A program made the position numbers and the translations under genes. The notes beneath the pieces were generated by a model that was given only the letters and a program-made list of their open reading frames with translations, was not told the origin of the DNA and ran no database searches. A stretch of DNA of 64,000 nucleotides from Acridotheres tristis (Eukaryota > Chordata > Aves > Passeriformes > Sturnidae). The stretch lies in assembly GCA_037013685.1 (NCBI GenBank), contig CM072887.1, forward strand, positions 90,788,347 to 90,852,346. Direction: 5' to 3'. Shown piece after piece: positions 28,543 to 40,827 of the stretch. How positions within the stretch are numbered: position 1 is the first letter of the stretch; every line of letters begins with the position of its first letter.

Positions 28543-28586
28543 CATATCACGTCATGTCATGTCACATCACATCACGTCATGTCATG
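28543..28586 (+). promoter_or_regulatory. Expanded ACGTCA/GTCAT array in the LTR U3
   Basis: Eight to nine 5-bp units (ATCAC, GTCAT, GTCAC types) follow each other. Two contain ACGTCA, the CRE core, at 28549 and 28574. Related bird LTRs have a single TGACGTCA site just before the TATA box (recalled, not computed), so the array looks like a local expansion of that site. A decayed TATA-like TTAAAATA follows at about 28594. Confidence 0.5.
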
Positions 28587-31500
28587 CTTAGCAGTTAAAA
28601 TATGGGAAGTGTTTCTGAAGTAGCTGTTGCTAAGGGTGTGACTAGGTATCAGTCTGCTGTTGATAAGTAATTGGGTTTGCATCACTTGTTTGGGTTTGAG
28701 GTGTTTGGAGTTTTTGTTTTGTTTTTGTTGGCTTTTTGTTGTTGTTGTTTGTTTGGTTGGTTTTTGTTTTGTTTTTTTTTTCACATATTAAACTGTCTTT
28801 ATCTTGACTGATTCATTTTCTTGCTTTTATGATTCTCTTCAGATTCCTACTATGGGGAAGTGTGAGAGCAACTTGTTAGGGGCTTACCTGCCAGCTGGGG
28901 TAAATCCATCAATATCCTGTGTCTTGTGGGTAGCCTGAGAAAGTGAGGATGAAGCTGTTTGTTTACAATTCCAAAGATATAAAAGCCAGACCTAGAGAGG
29001 AGAGAAAAAGAGAGAAAGAAGGTAATAGATAGGTATCTCTCATGTTACTGTGTTGGGAACTTGGAATAAATGAAGCTGCAATATCAAACCAGGGAGTCCT
29101 AAGGAGTATAGGAGGCAAGAAATGCACCACAGGGTATGGGGAAAAGGTGATTTTTTGGGACAAAAAGGCTAGGGTACAATTGTAAGAGAAGAAAATTACC
29201 AGACAGGCTGTCTGAGAAATAGAGCAAGTATATGGAGTGGAGAACTGAGACTGCATTGGTTAAAAGGAAGGTGCAAAAATGAAAAGAAGAGAAAGAAACA
29301 AGAAATAGAATAGTAGTAGCATGCTGTGTTAGGAGTACAGACTGAATAGTCCATGGTTATTAAATTGTGTTCTTCAAAAAATACTTGGAGTGAAAACCAT
29401 GATTTTGTTTGAATTAAAATATGTGTATTGCAAATATACACATCAACAAAATGAATAGTTTTGGGGGGTTTTTTAAGTGCTCTGAAAATTTTTAAAAAAA
29501 TTAATTTTCGAATTTGCATAAATTATCATCTTTAAGTCACTGAATTACCCGTCTGGGCATGGCATTAGAAAGAAGGAAGATGCTAACTATTTCTCAATTT
29601 CAATTAGGAAAAATAAAGGTTTGGTATGTAGGTGGTATCAAACATGTGGAAAAGGGAATTTGTTAAATGTTATTGTGATTTACTTCTGAAAATTACTAGT
29701 TCAAAGTCTCCTGACTTTTCAGTGTATGATTCAGAGATTCTCTTCTTAAAAGCACTGGGTTTTCCCAGTGTTGTAATTCAAATCCATTATCAAGAAAAGG
29801 GCTGATTTTTAAAATGTCTTATTATAAAGTTTAAAATTCTGTTATGCTTTGCAGGTGAGAGAGAGTGGCTAGCAGAGCTCACTGTAGGTGTCCATATGCA
29901 TATAGTGTTTTACATTTAAATTAAAATTCCATCTTTAGAGTATGAAAGTAAGATTTTTCAGTGATGCCAACTCAGATAGGCTTCTTAAACCTATTTTTTT
30001 CTCATCTGCTGATGTATTCATCATAGCTAAAAAATGTGATTGAAATTTGCAAGCAGATTCCAGCTAAATTCATAATCTCAAGAGTGAGGGCCTAAAGATT
30101 ATATTGCTTTAATATTAAAGAAGTGAACATGTCTGTAGCATTATTACTGAGACATTAGTGGGAACAGCATCTGTGAATTTGTCAATGCAGTGGTTTGGAG
30201 AGAACTTCTTTACCTTCTTTGCCACCTCAAGCTAAAGTTTTTCTGTCATATTTTAAAAAGAATCTATTTCTATGAAGCCATTATAGACATTGTCATTATA
30301 TGTATGTGCAGCTGGATTTAATGAGTTTTAGCTGGGATTTGTTCCAAAACTTTGCTCATTTCCTCTGTTTTTCACAAAAAGGCTCCTGTTTATTTGCAGT
30401 GAATCATTTCCTCTTTTCCAAGTTTTAGATGAGTAGACACTAGAGATACTGTTAATTTATTCCCACTGCTACAATTACTAGAATTTTCCCATGAGCAAGA
30501 ATTCCTGCCTGAAAACTTAGAACACTTGAGCAGAACTGCCAATATCCTATTGTTCTTTATTCTGGCCTTTTTGTTGACATTGGCCTTATGTTGAATGAAA
30601 AATGATTATATCCCATTTAGAATTATTGGCTCAACCCTATCTGTTGGGAAAGGGAAGGTGATAAGCAGTTTCTTAAACCAGGGAGATGATCAGCACCTAG
30701 AAACCTAGGATGATGGAGTAATCCTTCTTGGCAGGTCCTTCTTGTTGCAATTCAAATGTAAGATCTCTTAGGTGCATCATTGTTGATTTGCAGTTTAATC
30801 TATGAAACAGTCTAATTATAAAATTTAAGCTACACAAACGAATATATTATTCTGTTCCATATTTATAATACTCATGCAAAAGTACAATCTTACATAATGT
30901 ATAATAATTATACTCTATAAAGTATAGTATATAATAATACAATATATCTCATATAATGATATATAATATAGTATATAATGTTAGACACTTCAAATAACTT
31001 GTGTGAGCCTCTGAGACCAAAGCTTGATCTTAAATTTCTTCTATTTTTTTTCCCTTTCTAAAAACATGAATTTTCAAGAAAAATCTAGAATTACTTTTTA
31101 AAGATTTTAACAGTTTAGATGAAGATTGTGAGGTTTTCTGCATTCCCTTTATTATATTAAGGAACTATTTACATTTCGACAAATTAAGATTGGTGCCCTC
31201 AAACTTAGTTATATTTTATAACTGAAGATTAGCAAGAAGTAATAAACTTCAGCTCAGTCAGCTAAACTATGTTTCTAATATTTCGTATTATTTAAAACAT
31301 TAAGAAAGTTATTTCAGAATAAAATAAAGATTTTCCTTCAAAAGTTTATGCATATTAAAATCACCCTGCCAAAACTATGTATACATTATATATGAGCAAA
31401 ATTAGGGATGCATGTAAAGAGAAGACTATTTGGAGCAAAGAAAGTTAAAGATGAATGCTGTAAACTTATTTATTTATATTCCTTCTGTTTCCATAAGGTT

Positions 31501-34500
31501 TCTAGATGGAAGAGTTGCTTGAAACAGGATAATGAAAGATAGACAAGATGTATGTGTTTCTTATTATTCAGCTGTTCACCAAGTGTATTGAGAAATTAAT
31601 TTTCAGAAGTTCTGGGCACATTACCACTAGCAAAAATAACAGGTGATGTGTGCATGTGGTTCACCTGTCAGTGTGAAGGAATCAACACAACTGGAGATGA
31701 AGGGGTTCTTTTAGCTTTCAGTCCTGTCTGTGCCATACTGCTTTTTATAAGCTTATATATACAATGCTTTTTCTATTTTTGATCCATCCTTTACATTAAT
31801 GGTGACTTTATTCCTCTAAAGATGACTATTTTAGAAAATACTGTGAAGAAATGAATGAATTTGCAAACACTTAAGTGTTTGGTATGTGTTAAATCAAAGT
31901 ATCTTGCACTATAAAACATATGGGGGGGGGGGGAAGTGTGTGTTCACATTATTTCTTCTGCTTTTCTTTCCCCTCTCCCAGAAAGAGAATAAGACCAGTC
32001 TCTTCTAAAAAGCCACCCAGAGAATATTTTTAAGTAGTGGCTGTAACAGTCATGTCCCCACTGATTGTAAGAGAGGGTATAGACCTGGAGATCATGAATA
32101 TACTTGAAGTTAGAGTTCTTAAACTAACATGGAATTTCTCCTTTAATCCCTGCTTCTTATATGAAGTAGAAATTGTGATTAATTATTTGCTTGCTTATTG
32201 ATTGCCAAGTTTATTTGTATGCTTTCTAAATATGCACAGCAGTCATCTTGCTGCAGGCACATGTATTTACATACCCATCTCTTTTAAGTATTGTTATTTA
32301 TGTATTGTATTTCAATAAAATAATAAAAACCTGTCTTCTGCTACCTGTCCACCCATATTTAACTTGCTTCTAAAATTTGCGATTTCTTATTTGTATTTGG
32401 GGATATTGTAGCTGAGAAAGGGAAAAAAAGTTTTTGTACAGGTACCTGGACACAAAGAACCTGTTTTGAAATGGGTGGGGAAAGGCCTTAGAAGTTTTTG
32501 TAGCTATTTATAACATGAGAAAATTACAGAAAATCATTCTTTTCATTTTATGTTCAAAAAAACCTGTTGTTGACAACATGTCCTAAGATCTCTACTTTAC
32601 GTATTTTTCATGTTTACATGGATTTTTTACATGTTACTCATGTTAAGAAAAATTGCTGAAATTAGAAAGTATTATCCATTGAATGTCTGTCTCATCCATA
32701 TAGTCAAAATTAATTGCCAATTTATTACAAAGCTTTTAAGAAATTAAAAGTGTATTTCTCAGTTTCCAAAGGATACAAAGCAGTAGTTTCTGATACCTCA
32801 CTATAGCCACATTATCCAAACACACTTCTTTTTATAGATTTTTCTATCTTTCTAATTAGGTAGACATTTTCTAATTGACCACTTTTCCAGTACATGATTT
32901 TTCTTTCCTACAGCTGTAGGTTTCAGGACAGAGTTGCACATAAATGGTTTAAAGATAGAATGGAAATGCCAAGAACTCTTATTTTGAATTACAAAGATTT
33001 AAATAAATAGATTATGTTTTGGATGTTTAGAATGCAACAACTGCAGAATGAGTATTTGTTGACATTTACATGCATTTAGAAATCCATTATATACTCGGAA
33101 CATTAACTCAAGTACCATTTCATACTTTTAATTACTCTTTAATAGCTCAGAAAGATTCTCATATAGACTACATTTATGAGCTTAAATGACTTCAGATTTA
33201 GGGAACTCCAGAAGAGTTACTGGTTCTTCATAGTACCTTTATTTTATAATAAAACATGCTACTATTTACTTGTGTGTACTGAAATAGGATTTTTATATGC
33301 ACTTATCCTTCTTCTTTTGAAGTCATCTTGAAATCTTTTATCACATCACTTTCAGAAGCTGAAGATAGGTTATACATTGTTTGTGTGTTCTGTCTTCCAT
33401 GGCAAGCAGAAGAGCACTGCCTTTTCACAATGGGCATGTGCAGAGCCCATAGAGTCTATACTTACATTATAGTAAGTAATATGAATATTAGATATTATTA
33501 AAGAGTATTTGGTGTCCCTTTGGTGTTCAATATATAAGCTACAAAACTATTTTTGCATTCAAAACCCTTCATTGCTTGTCTGGTGAAATTTTGTTAGCAA
33601 GTATTGGTATTTGGGTAATAAATAAAATGCTATTTGTAATAACATTTCTTCATCTTTAACAAACAGTAATATTATCAGGAAATTATATGAGTAAAAACTT
33701 ATTCATCCAAGCCAAGATTATTGATACTGTTGATCTACACCTACATGCTATAGTTTTTATGTTTTAAGGACTGGCTCATCTTTAGATTAGACATTTAATG
33801 TTCTGAAAATAACCCAGCTGGCATTTCTTTGCAGTTTTATCTGGAGGTTTTCTATTTAGAGTTTTTACTACAAAGTAGCAGAGTTCACAGAAGCTACAGC
33901 ACAGGTTCATGCTTTTGAATCTACAAGAAGAAATTCTTATTTGGTAGTTACAGTGTTCTGGGATCATATCTGAATCCAAGGTTCCATGGTCTTCAAAGTG
34001 AATTGATGCAGCATCAGGATGCCCAGCAGTGCAAATCTGATCTGAATTTAGCACAAACACATGATTGAATTCCTGTAAAATTAATGAATGCATACAGAAG
34101 AAAACTTGTATGCATTTTGTGCTTTTCTGGCAGTTTTATATGTGATTTGGCATAAAAACAACATAGCATTGACAAACAATGAATTCAACATAGCCATAAA
34201 TAAAGCTAAAATGTCAAAAGCAGTTGAACAAATTTGCACTGTGGGATCACAGTATTAAGGGCTATGATATTACATTTATTTTATTGTCAGTTCAAGTATT
34301 TCCTCTTTTTTAAAAACTGTTATCTTCCATCTCCATAAGTGCAGTTTTAATTGACATAGTATATTTTTTGCAAAAAAAAATGAACAAGGCCTACTAAGAA
34401 AGGGGAAAAAAGGAAGAAATAAAGCCCTACAGCCTAATTTCTTGCATTATATTCTGATCACTAATAACAGTGATTATATGCTCTATTAAATCAGTCATAA

Positions 34501-37500
34501 TATAACATGCATCAACATACCTTTGTGTAGGAAGTAAAATTTGGATGAGTACCATACCTCACAATTCAGAGTGTCTTTGTTGCTTTTGTCCATTCATAGA
34601 ATTGTTAGTGTTGAATTCAAGGTTAGAGTTTCAAATTAGGGATCAAGTACCTAAAGGTTGCTAATGCACCTTTTAGGTGCTTACTTTTTCATGTGTCTGG
34701 CTTTAGGAGTGTGATTGTTTCAAAATACCTTTGGACTTCTAGTACGAAATTACTTTGTTTAGATTACTCATTTTTCGTATAGCACTGTAGGTTTAGGTGC
34801 AGTGTAAATGTACATGTATATATATATATCTAGTAAGTAAACTCTATTCTTCCTTTTAAAATGAGTGAAGGGAACATTTGTAGATACATGAGGATGCTGT
34901 CAACTTCTTTTACAAGTACAGTCTGCAATACAGAATCCCTGAAAATTTCCCTTGGAGACAGAAAATGAACACTCTTCTTTGTACTGATGATAGGCTTTGG
35001 AGGGTACCAACTTGAAGCTGAACTGAGAGTTGTGCTTCATGGTTGCCCACAGCATATTCCACCCACTCATGGACAGAAAAGCTAGTCCAAGGAAAAAATA
35101 CAAGTGCACATAGTATGGATATGAAATCCTCAGCTTCATTGCTTTGCTACCCAGATTTATTGTACTGTACTTCTTACTGATACAGCAAGTACCACAGTAT
35201 CCATTATAATTAAACTGAACTGAAAAAAGTTGCAATTAATAGTCTACATATATTTGCAGATATGTCAATGATTTTTACCCCAACAACTGATATTTCTATA
35301 TTCTTGATTATTTACATCAAGTGTGACAGAGTAAATCACATTGAATAGTGCCCGGAGGTTACAGCCAATCATCAAGATGTATTCTGGCTGGTTTGGTTTT
35401 AATTTAACATGCTTTTATGCATTCATTGTTCTGACAATCCTATAATGAAACTCAAGAATGAGATAATTGGCAGCAATTTGCCAATACAATAATCTTTCTC
35501 GTCAGTAGGAATCCTGGCAGAATTTCTATGATGCTGGCTTGCTGCAATGTCAGGTAAACCCAAGTACTGTGATTGTGTGGAACTCATGACCATATTCCCC
35601 CATTGTAAAAGTTCATAATATCTACTTTAACACTGATGTTCTGTTGCAACATTTCTACTATGATATTTCACAAAAATATGATCTTTATGATAAAATACTC
35701 CAGATTTACAAGAGCATCAGGGAAAGGGGAATTAAAAGATCTGGGGTTTTTGTATGAGAGGAAGGGGAAGAAATTGGGGAAGAAGAGCACAGGGCAAGAT
35801 GCTGCTGTTTGCACACGAACAGCACCTACATGCATTTTTAATAGGCCTACTGATAAACAGTGGTTGTCTTGCTGGTGGAGAAATGTAGTGAACAAGGAGC
35901 TGAAAATTATATACTTCCATTCTTACAGTTTTTTCTAGACTATTCAAAGTGCCATTTTAAAAATTTGGTTTAAATGCCAGCAATTAGTTGGATGTTCTTG
36001 AAGGGATTATTCTTGAAATAAAAAAAGCAATAATACTTTTTATTTTGCCACACTGAACCACACTGAATGCTTGTATCCATTTTCTTCCCCCTTGGTATAA
36101 TATTGTGCAAACAAATCTAAAAATTAAGAGTACTGCTGAACTCTTCATGAATTATCAATACCTAGAAATTAAAATCAAGGTGATCTTTTTGATAGAAATG
36201 CCTGAATAATCTAAATAAGCCAGCAAATACTAAAGGATTTTGAGTCTCAAGGATATTTAAATTTAGATTTTATATTTTTGCTTCCAGTTAAATATTTTTA
36301 CTTGCATTTTTTAATTTTTTTTTTTTTTTTGTGAAATAAGAAATTAAATTCTGGTACTTAACACGGAGACTTGTTATGTTCTCTGCAATCATCTTATCTA
36401 ACATTTTACCCCAAATATTTGACTTGAGTTTATAATGAACTGGCAAAAAAAGTCTTCTCTCTCCTGTTGCTCCCACAGTCTTAAAGTAAGATTTAAAAAA
36501 TATTTTTAAAAATCTGTACGTTTCTGGAAGGGACTTCATATTCTTTGACACATATGCCAGCTGAGAAATTCCTGTATGTGCCACTGAGTCCTCAGTGTTT
36601 TTAACAAAGTTGTGTTTTCCTATTTATAATTTTCAGAGGTACTTTATGTTTCCAGATGCAAAAATGCAGTGCAGTGAGTAGACTGTGAGGCTCTTGAAGA
36701 AGTAGGCAATTCACCTTGGACCATATAGGTGAAAAATTATGTCCACAGGGAAAAAAGAAAATATAAGTTGGAGAACTTGTAGGAATCTACAAAGCAAAGA
36801 AGGTGAAATACCTTTACATTTATGGATACTTAAAGATACAAGTGACTTACAATGATGATATGAACTATTAATAAGGCAAAATAAAAACAAAAATATCTTT
36901 TGTGTTCATCAGTCCTGTTTCAAGCCAGAATAGACAAAGTGCAGACAGGCTATGGCAGGCGTTCAGGCAGGCTGTGGTAGGCTTCTCTCAAACTTCTTAA
37001 AGCTTGCAACATGATCTCTTTAACTCTTCACATCTATCATGTATGTTTTCACCTTGTGCAAAACTGAATGCTAACTGGAATACATGAAATTATAGTAAGT
37101 CAGAACAATAGTTTTATCTCAGTCTCGATACCTTCTTTAGTGAAGATGGCTGTATAGCAGACTAGAAAGGCTGGTTCATCCAAATGTTCATTTCACCCAA
37201 ATTTTTCTCTTGGTCTTATAAAAGCTACTACTTCTTCCTGACAACCTTGTCTTCTTTATGTGGTACAAGGTTTTGGAGAATGAATTTCTCTAACTGTATA
37301 TCACTGTTATGGAAAGTTTTTTCTCATGGGACACAAGTAAATTCTTTAATCAGGGGAGTTTGATCTATCAATCACATGCCACTGCATTTAATAACTAAAT
37401 GTTGCACCTAATAAAGAATGAGAAAGTGTGTAAGAGCAGTAATAAAGAAATAATTTTACACTGGCTCATGCTGTCAAATCAGCATTAAAATATAATGCTA

Positions 37501-38782
37501 TCTATCAAACAACTTCTATTTTCAGGGTTTTACATAAATGTCTCTCTAAGTTTAATAAGGAGATTAAAATAATGAAATATAACTATATCTTGTGAAGTTC
37601 AACTCATCTGAATGACCAAATTGTCTTGGTTCTTTAGAGTGTGTGAAGAGAAATAGACCTTTTTAGAATCGTCCTGTTCATCTAATCTACTTTTTTCTCC
37701 CTTAGGATGAGATTAATCATACTTCATAAGATACTTTTGACTCTAAAAGACAAAAAACTGTTTAGATGTGACTGTTTATATAGTCATTGCTAAGAGCAAG
37801 TTAAAATGATTGCTGCCTTTTTTTTTTTCTTTTTTTTTTCCCAAAAAGAAATTGCAAGGATGTGCAAACATTCACATGGAAGCAATCTTTTAGCAAGGGA
37901 ATAATGATAAATCTCTATAATACTTTTGTACTGTGTGTGATTATAGATAACTTCATCTGATATAAAGACTACAGCTCTGCTAATAAACTAAGCATTGTTA
38001 GGGCATGAATATGGGGAAGTCATTCTCTTTAGACTGACAAAATGTTAGAGTAAATGCTAACATGCCTCTATCTTGCTGCCTTCTGTATAAGACTTTCCCA
38101 AATAATCTCAGGCATAATATAGTAGGCAGATAGCTGAATTCCCAGGAAGGGATTTATAAGCAGCCATGCTCATTTAAAGGATTATTGAATTTAAGAGTGC
38201 ATGACTGTGGTCAGACTAGTCTTGTTCTTCCTGAGGCCTGATGTTTCTGTAGATATTAGCACAGTGAGAGATGCAGTATCTGTGTGACAGAACAGCATTC
38301 AGTTCTGTCCCAGTATATAAAGAAAGAGCATGGGCTCAGTTAAAAATAAAGGTAGAAAATAAATGTCTGCAGGAGCTGATTGAACTGACTGATCTGAACA
38401 CCTGTCGATATAAGGGGTATATGGGTTTCCAGAAATTTATATTTTCTACTGACAATTGAAATGGCCTAGACTAGTTCAAACTTAGCCTTCTAATTTTTGG
38501 AATCCTGAGTTATAACAGGTGAATGCCAACCTTTGTGCCCAATTAATGAACAAAGAAAGCAAAGGTATTTTGTGTTTTCAGCTGTGTCAGTTGATGGATA
38601 TCTTTAGTGTCTCTACAGGAAGAAAAGCTTCATAGACTCCTTGCAGTTTTTCAGCTGTGATTGATAACACTGCCAGGAGAAAGGTGACAAGAAAAATATG
38701 ATACCAACTCTAGCTTGTGCATTTGTAAAATAATTAAAGGTTGTCTGTAGATATGTTGTTTACTACTTAGTGAAGTACTTCA

Positions 38783-38851
38783 CAGAATCATAGAATGGTT
38801 TGGATTTGAAGGGACCTTAAAGATCATCTAATTCCAGCCCTCCTGCCATGG
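38783..38851 (-). mobile_element. CR1 LINE 3' end, part 1 (minus strand)
   Basis: The plus strand reads AGAATCATAGAATGGTTTGG, AGGGACCTTAAAGATCATCT and CCAGCCCTCCTGCCATGG, the reverse of the CR1 terminus. The match stops abruptly at CATGG, exactly where an LTR insertion begins. The element resumes at 39598, so both parts belong to one insertion. Confidence 0.92.
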
Positions 38852-39597
38852 TGTGCGCATGGAAGAATTGCTGGCTTGAAACATTCAGGTGTGTGGGTGA
38901 GGGCAGGTGGGGGTGTGGCAGGGGTCAGCTGGGGTCTTGCTCTGGTGAGGTGATGAACTGCCCCTTACACCCCCAGCCTGTATCCCAGCCTGTATCCCAG
39001 CCTGTATCCCAGCCTGTATCCCAGCCCTGCCGTGGCTGCCGACCCCTGGCACACTGGAGGCAATGCTCCACCTGCCTCTGGAGCCCCTAACCCAGCTCCT
39101 GTGTGAACAAAGGACTGCAAGCCCCACCTGGGGAAGGGCCCAGGAAAAGCTAAAGGGTACTTAAAGCAAGACACAAGGCAAGCACATTTGGCCCTTCCTC
39201 CTCTTGCCACTTCTATCAACTGAACACCACTGGAACCAGAAGTGATGGCTATGTTTGTTCTTTTCTATGCCTTTTCTGTCTTTCTCCCCTAATTACAGCA
39301 TCTCAAGATTTTGAGTGATGTTTCTAGAAACTAAAAATCAATCAGGCTTGGACTTTGCTAAGTTGAATGGACCAAGTTAATGCTTTGAAGGAATGTTTGT
39401 TTCACGTTGATTCAATGCTGCTTGAAACCTTTAGCCAAAGTTCTCTGATTTTCTAAATGTGCCAGTAAAAGGGTTTTTTTGTTATTTTGACCTCTTGGGC
39501 ACCTTTTTAGTATTTTCCAATGCATCTAACTCAGAGCACATGAAAAACTATAAACCCTTTTAAAAGTCTCATAGATCAAGTTTCTTGGGATCTTACA
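38852..39597. mobile_element. Solo LTR with CATGG target-site duplication, inserted in a CR1
   Basis: A 746-bp sequence starts TGTGCGCATGG and ends GATCTTACA, giving the TG...CA termini of an LTR. The 5-bp sequence CATGG stands directly before it (38847-38851) and directly after it (39598-39602). The CR1 on each side is continuous once the insert is removed. The insert is GC-rich in its first half, holds a 12-bp minisatellite, and has no coding sequence or internal retroviral region. I do not recognise the LTR family; a 5-bp duplication fits ERV-L or some ERV1 types. The LTR's orientation is not clear. Confidence 0.85.
38974..39026 (+). repeat. 12-bp minisatellite in the solo LTR
   Basis: Four exact units of CAGCCTGTATCC start at 38974, followed by a partial unit. 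Because 12 is a multiple of three, repetitive four-residue ORFs appear on both strands; these are not genes. Confidence 0.95.
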
Positions 39598-39705
39598 CAT
39601 GGGCAAACTTACCTACTAGAACAGGTTTTTCAAAGCCACATCCAGCATGGCATTGAACACTTCCAGGAAGAGGGTATCCACAGCTTCCCTGAGCGACCTC
39701 ATGTA
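39598..39705 (-). mobile_element. CR1 LINE 3' region, part 2 (minus strand)
   Basis: After the second CATGG the plus strand reads CTACTAGAACAGGTTTTTCA, AAGCCACATCCAGCATGGCA, TTGAACACTTCCAGG and TATCCACAGCTTCCCTGAG. This is the CR1 segment that normally follows the piece at 38783-38851. The right-hand (5') end of the copy fades near 39,705. Confidence 0.88.
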
Positions 39706-40635
39706 GAGAATGCACTGAAAACAGAAAACTGAAGACTAACAGCCTGATTCAGAAAAACTTAAATAAGGTGTTCAGTAAAATAAGGGCAGGGAAATAGAAA
39801 ATATTTATAGAGTCAGAATTATTTCTTTGGTTTAGGGACATGGCAGTAATAAAGAAGAATCCAAAATGAAGAAGAATTTGGAATTAAGAAAGATGATTTT
39901 GGAACTACTCTTTATATTATTCCAAGAACAGGAACCGAAGGCAAAAGAAGAGATATAGAATGCATCTTTACATTTTAACAATGCTCTATGACGACAATGC
40001 ATAAAATGCGATAAGAGTTGTAGGTGCTTAGAGCATATCTGCTCATTCCATGGATCACGGAGGGAGGTATTTATCCCATTCACCATGTTAATAGGCTAGA
40101 AAGGAGAATTCAAATTGAAAATGAGTGTGGGAATACTTCTTCCTTTCAGCAGAGTGAAACAGATGAAACCATTCAAGGAATGCTACCTTGAGACTAGGAT
40201 GGATGAAATAACCTTTGCACAAGCTTCCTGAGTCACCACTGTGGTCTCTTGATGTCATTATGAAGATTAGGTGAGGAGGTGAAGCTGCTACTTCGTACCA
40301 TAACCAGGATCAATATTTCCTTCCCACTGAATAAAAAAGAATGAAACATAGAAGTGGTATAAATTAATTGATTTCTCACCAATCTGTTTAAAATAATACC
40401 TATGTGTTCTTCAATGAGCAAATGTCATAATCAAATATCAAGGTAATAATTAGTTCCTAGTCTATCAGTTTCTGATTTACCTGAATTATATACCATTTAT
40501 CTTTAGTGAATACATCTAATGTCATTGAATCATGAGAGTATAATTTTAATTAGAATCAGATTTGTTGCCATTATATTTTGTTTGGTATTTATATCTCCAT
40601 GCCTTTTTTTCTTCTTTCCCCATTTCTGTTTGCAG

Positions 40636-40827
40636 GTTTTGACCTAGTAAAGTGTGAAGATCCTGGCATACCAAATTATGGCTACAAGATACGAGATGAA
40701 GGACATTTCATAGACACTGTCATTTTATACAGCTGTAATCCTGGATATACAATGCATGGTAGTAGTACTATGACCTGCTTAAGTGGAGATCGAAGAGTTT
40801 GGGACAAACCTTTGCCTACCTGCATAG
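40636..40827 (+). CDS. CSMD3: CSMD3 exon, complete Sushi domain (probably Sushi 7)
   Basis: The exon is 192 nt, phase 1-1, between TTTGCAG and GTAATA. It encodes SFDLVKCEDPGIPNYGYKI, RDEGHFIDTVILYSCNPGY, TMHGSSTMTCLSGDRR and VWDKPLPTCI. The four Sushi cysteines are VKC, YSC, MTC and PTC, with the conserved tryptophan in VW; the expected disulfides are 1-3 and 2-4. SFDLVKC is the usual linker after a CUB domain in this family, and GYKIRDEGHF matches CSMD3 rather than CSMD1, which I recall as GYKISDQGHF. No sequon for N-glycosylation is seen. A symmetric 1-1 exon of one domain can be skipped without frameshift. An upstream in-frame ATG at 40578 is in the intron. Confidence 0.95.

Larger units (their letters stand above)
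28150..28911 (+). mobile_element. Solo LTR of an ERV-L-type endogenous retrovirus, plus strand
   Basis: The left end reads TGTATTGGGTTTGGCTGGGA and GGAGTTAATTTT, the start of a very common bird LTR. The right part reads TATTAAACTGTCTTTATCTTG (near 28,787), a stretch with GATTCTCTTC, and GCCAGCTGGGGTAAA at the end, the R/U5 end of the same LTR type. The middle has GAGCAGCGCTTCACAG, an ACGTCA-containing array and a decayed TATA-like TTAAAATA. A CR1 tail is inserted inside. Neither side continues into retroviral internal sequence, so it is a solo LTR. Target-site duplications are not clear. The family was identified from memory. Confidence 0.8.
21498..40635 (+). other. CSMD3: Intron (19.1 kb) between CUB 7 and Sushi 7
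   Basis: A phase-1 intron, the longest in the window. It contains a purine pentanucleotide tract, a plus-strand LTR with a nested CR1, a poly-G run of 12 at 31922-31933, and a minus-strand CR1 split by a solo LTR. A region at about 25,280-26,230 is slightly richer in GC and carries AATAAA on the minus strand, but I cannot classify it. A site resembling a recursive splice point lies at 29854/29855. Remaining stretches are AT-rich with nothing I can support. Confidence 0.85.

Noticed and set aside
28545..28585. The regular spacing of GTCAT/ATCAC units looked at first like a repeat array with spacers
   Set aside because: Units are 5 bp and contiguous with no spacers; it is a local expansion inside an LTR, not a CRISPR-like array.
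38848..39219. ORFs with four-residue repeats on both strands
   Set aside because: They come from the 12-bp minisatellite inside the solo LTR.
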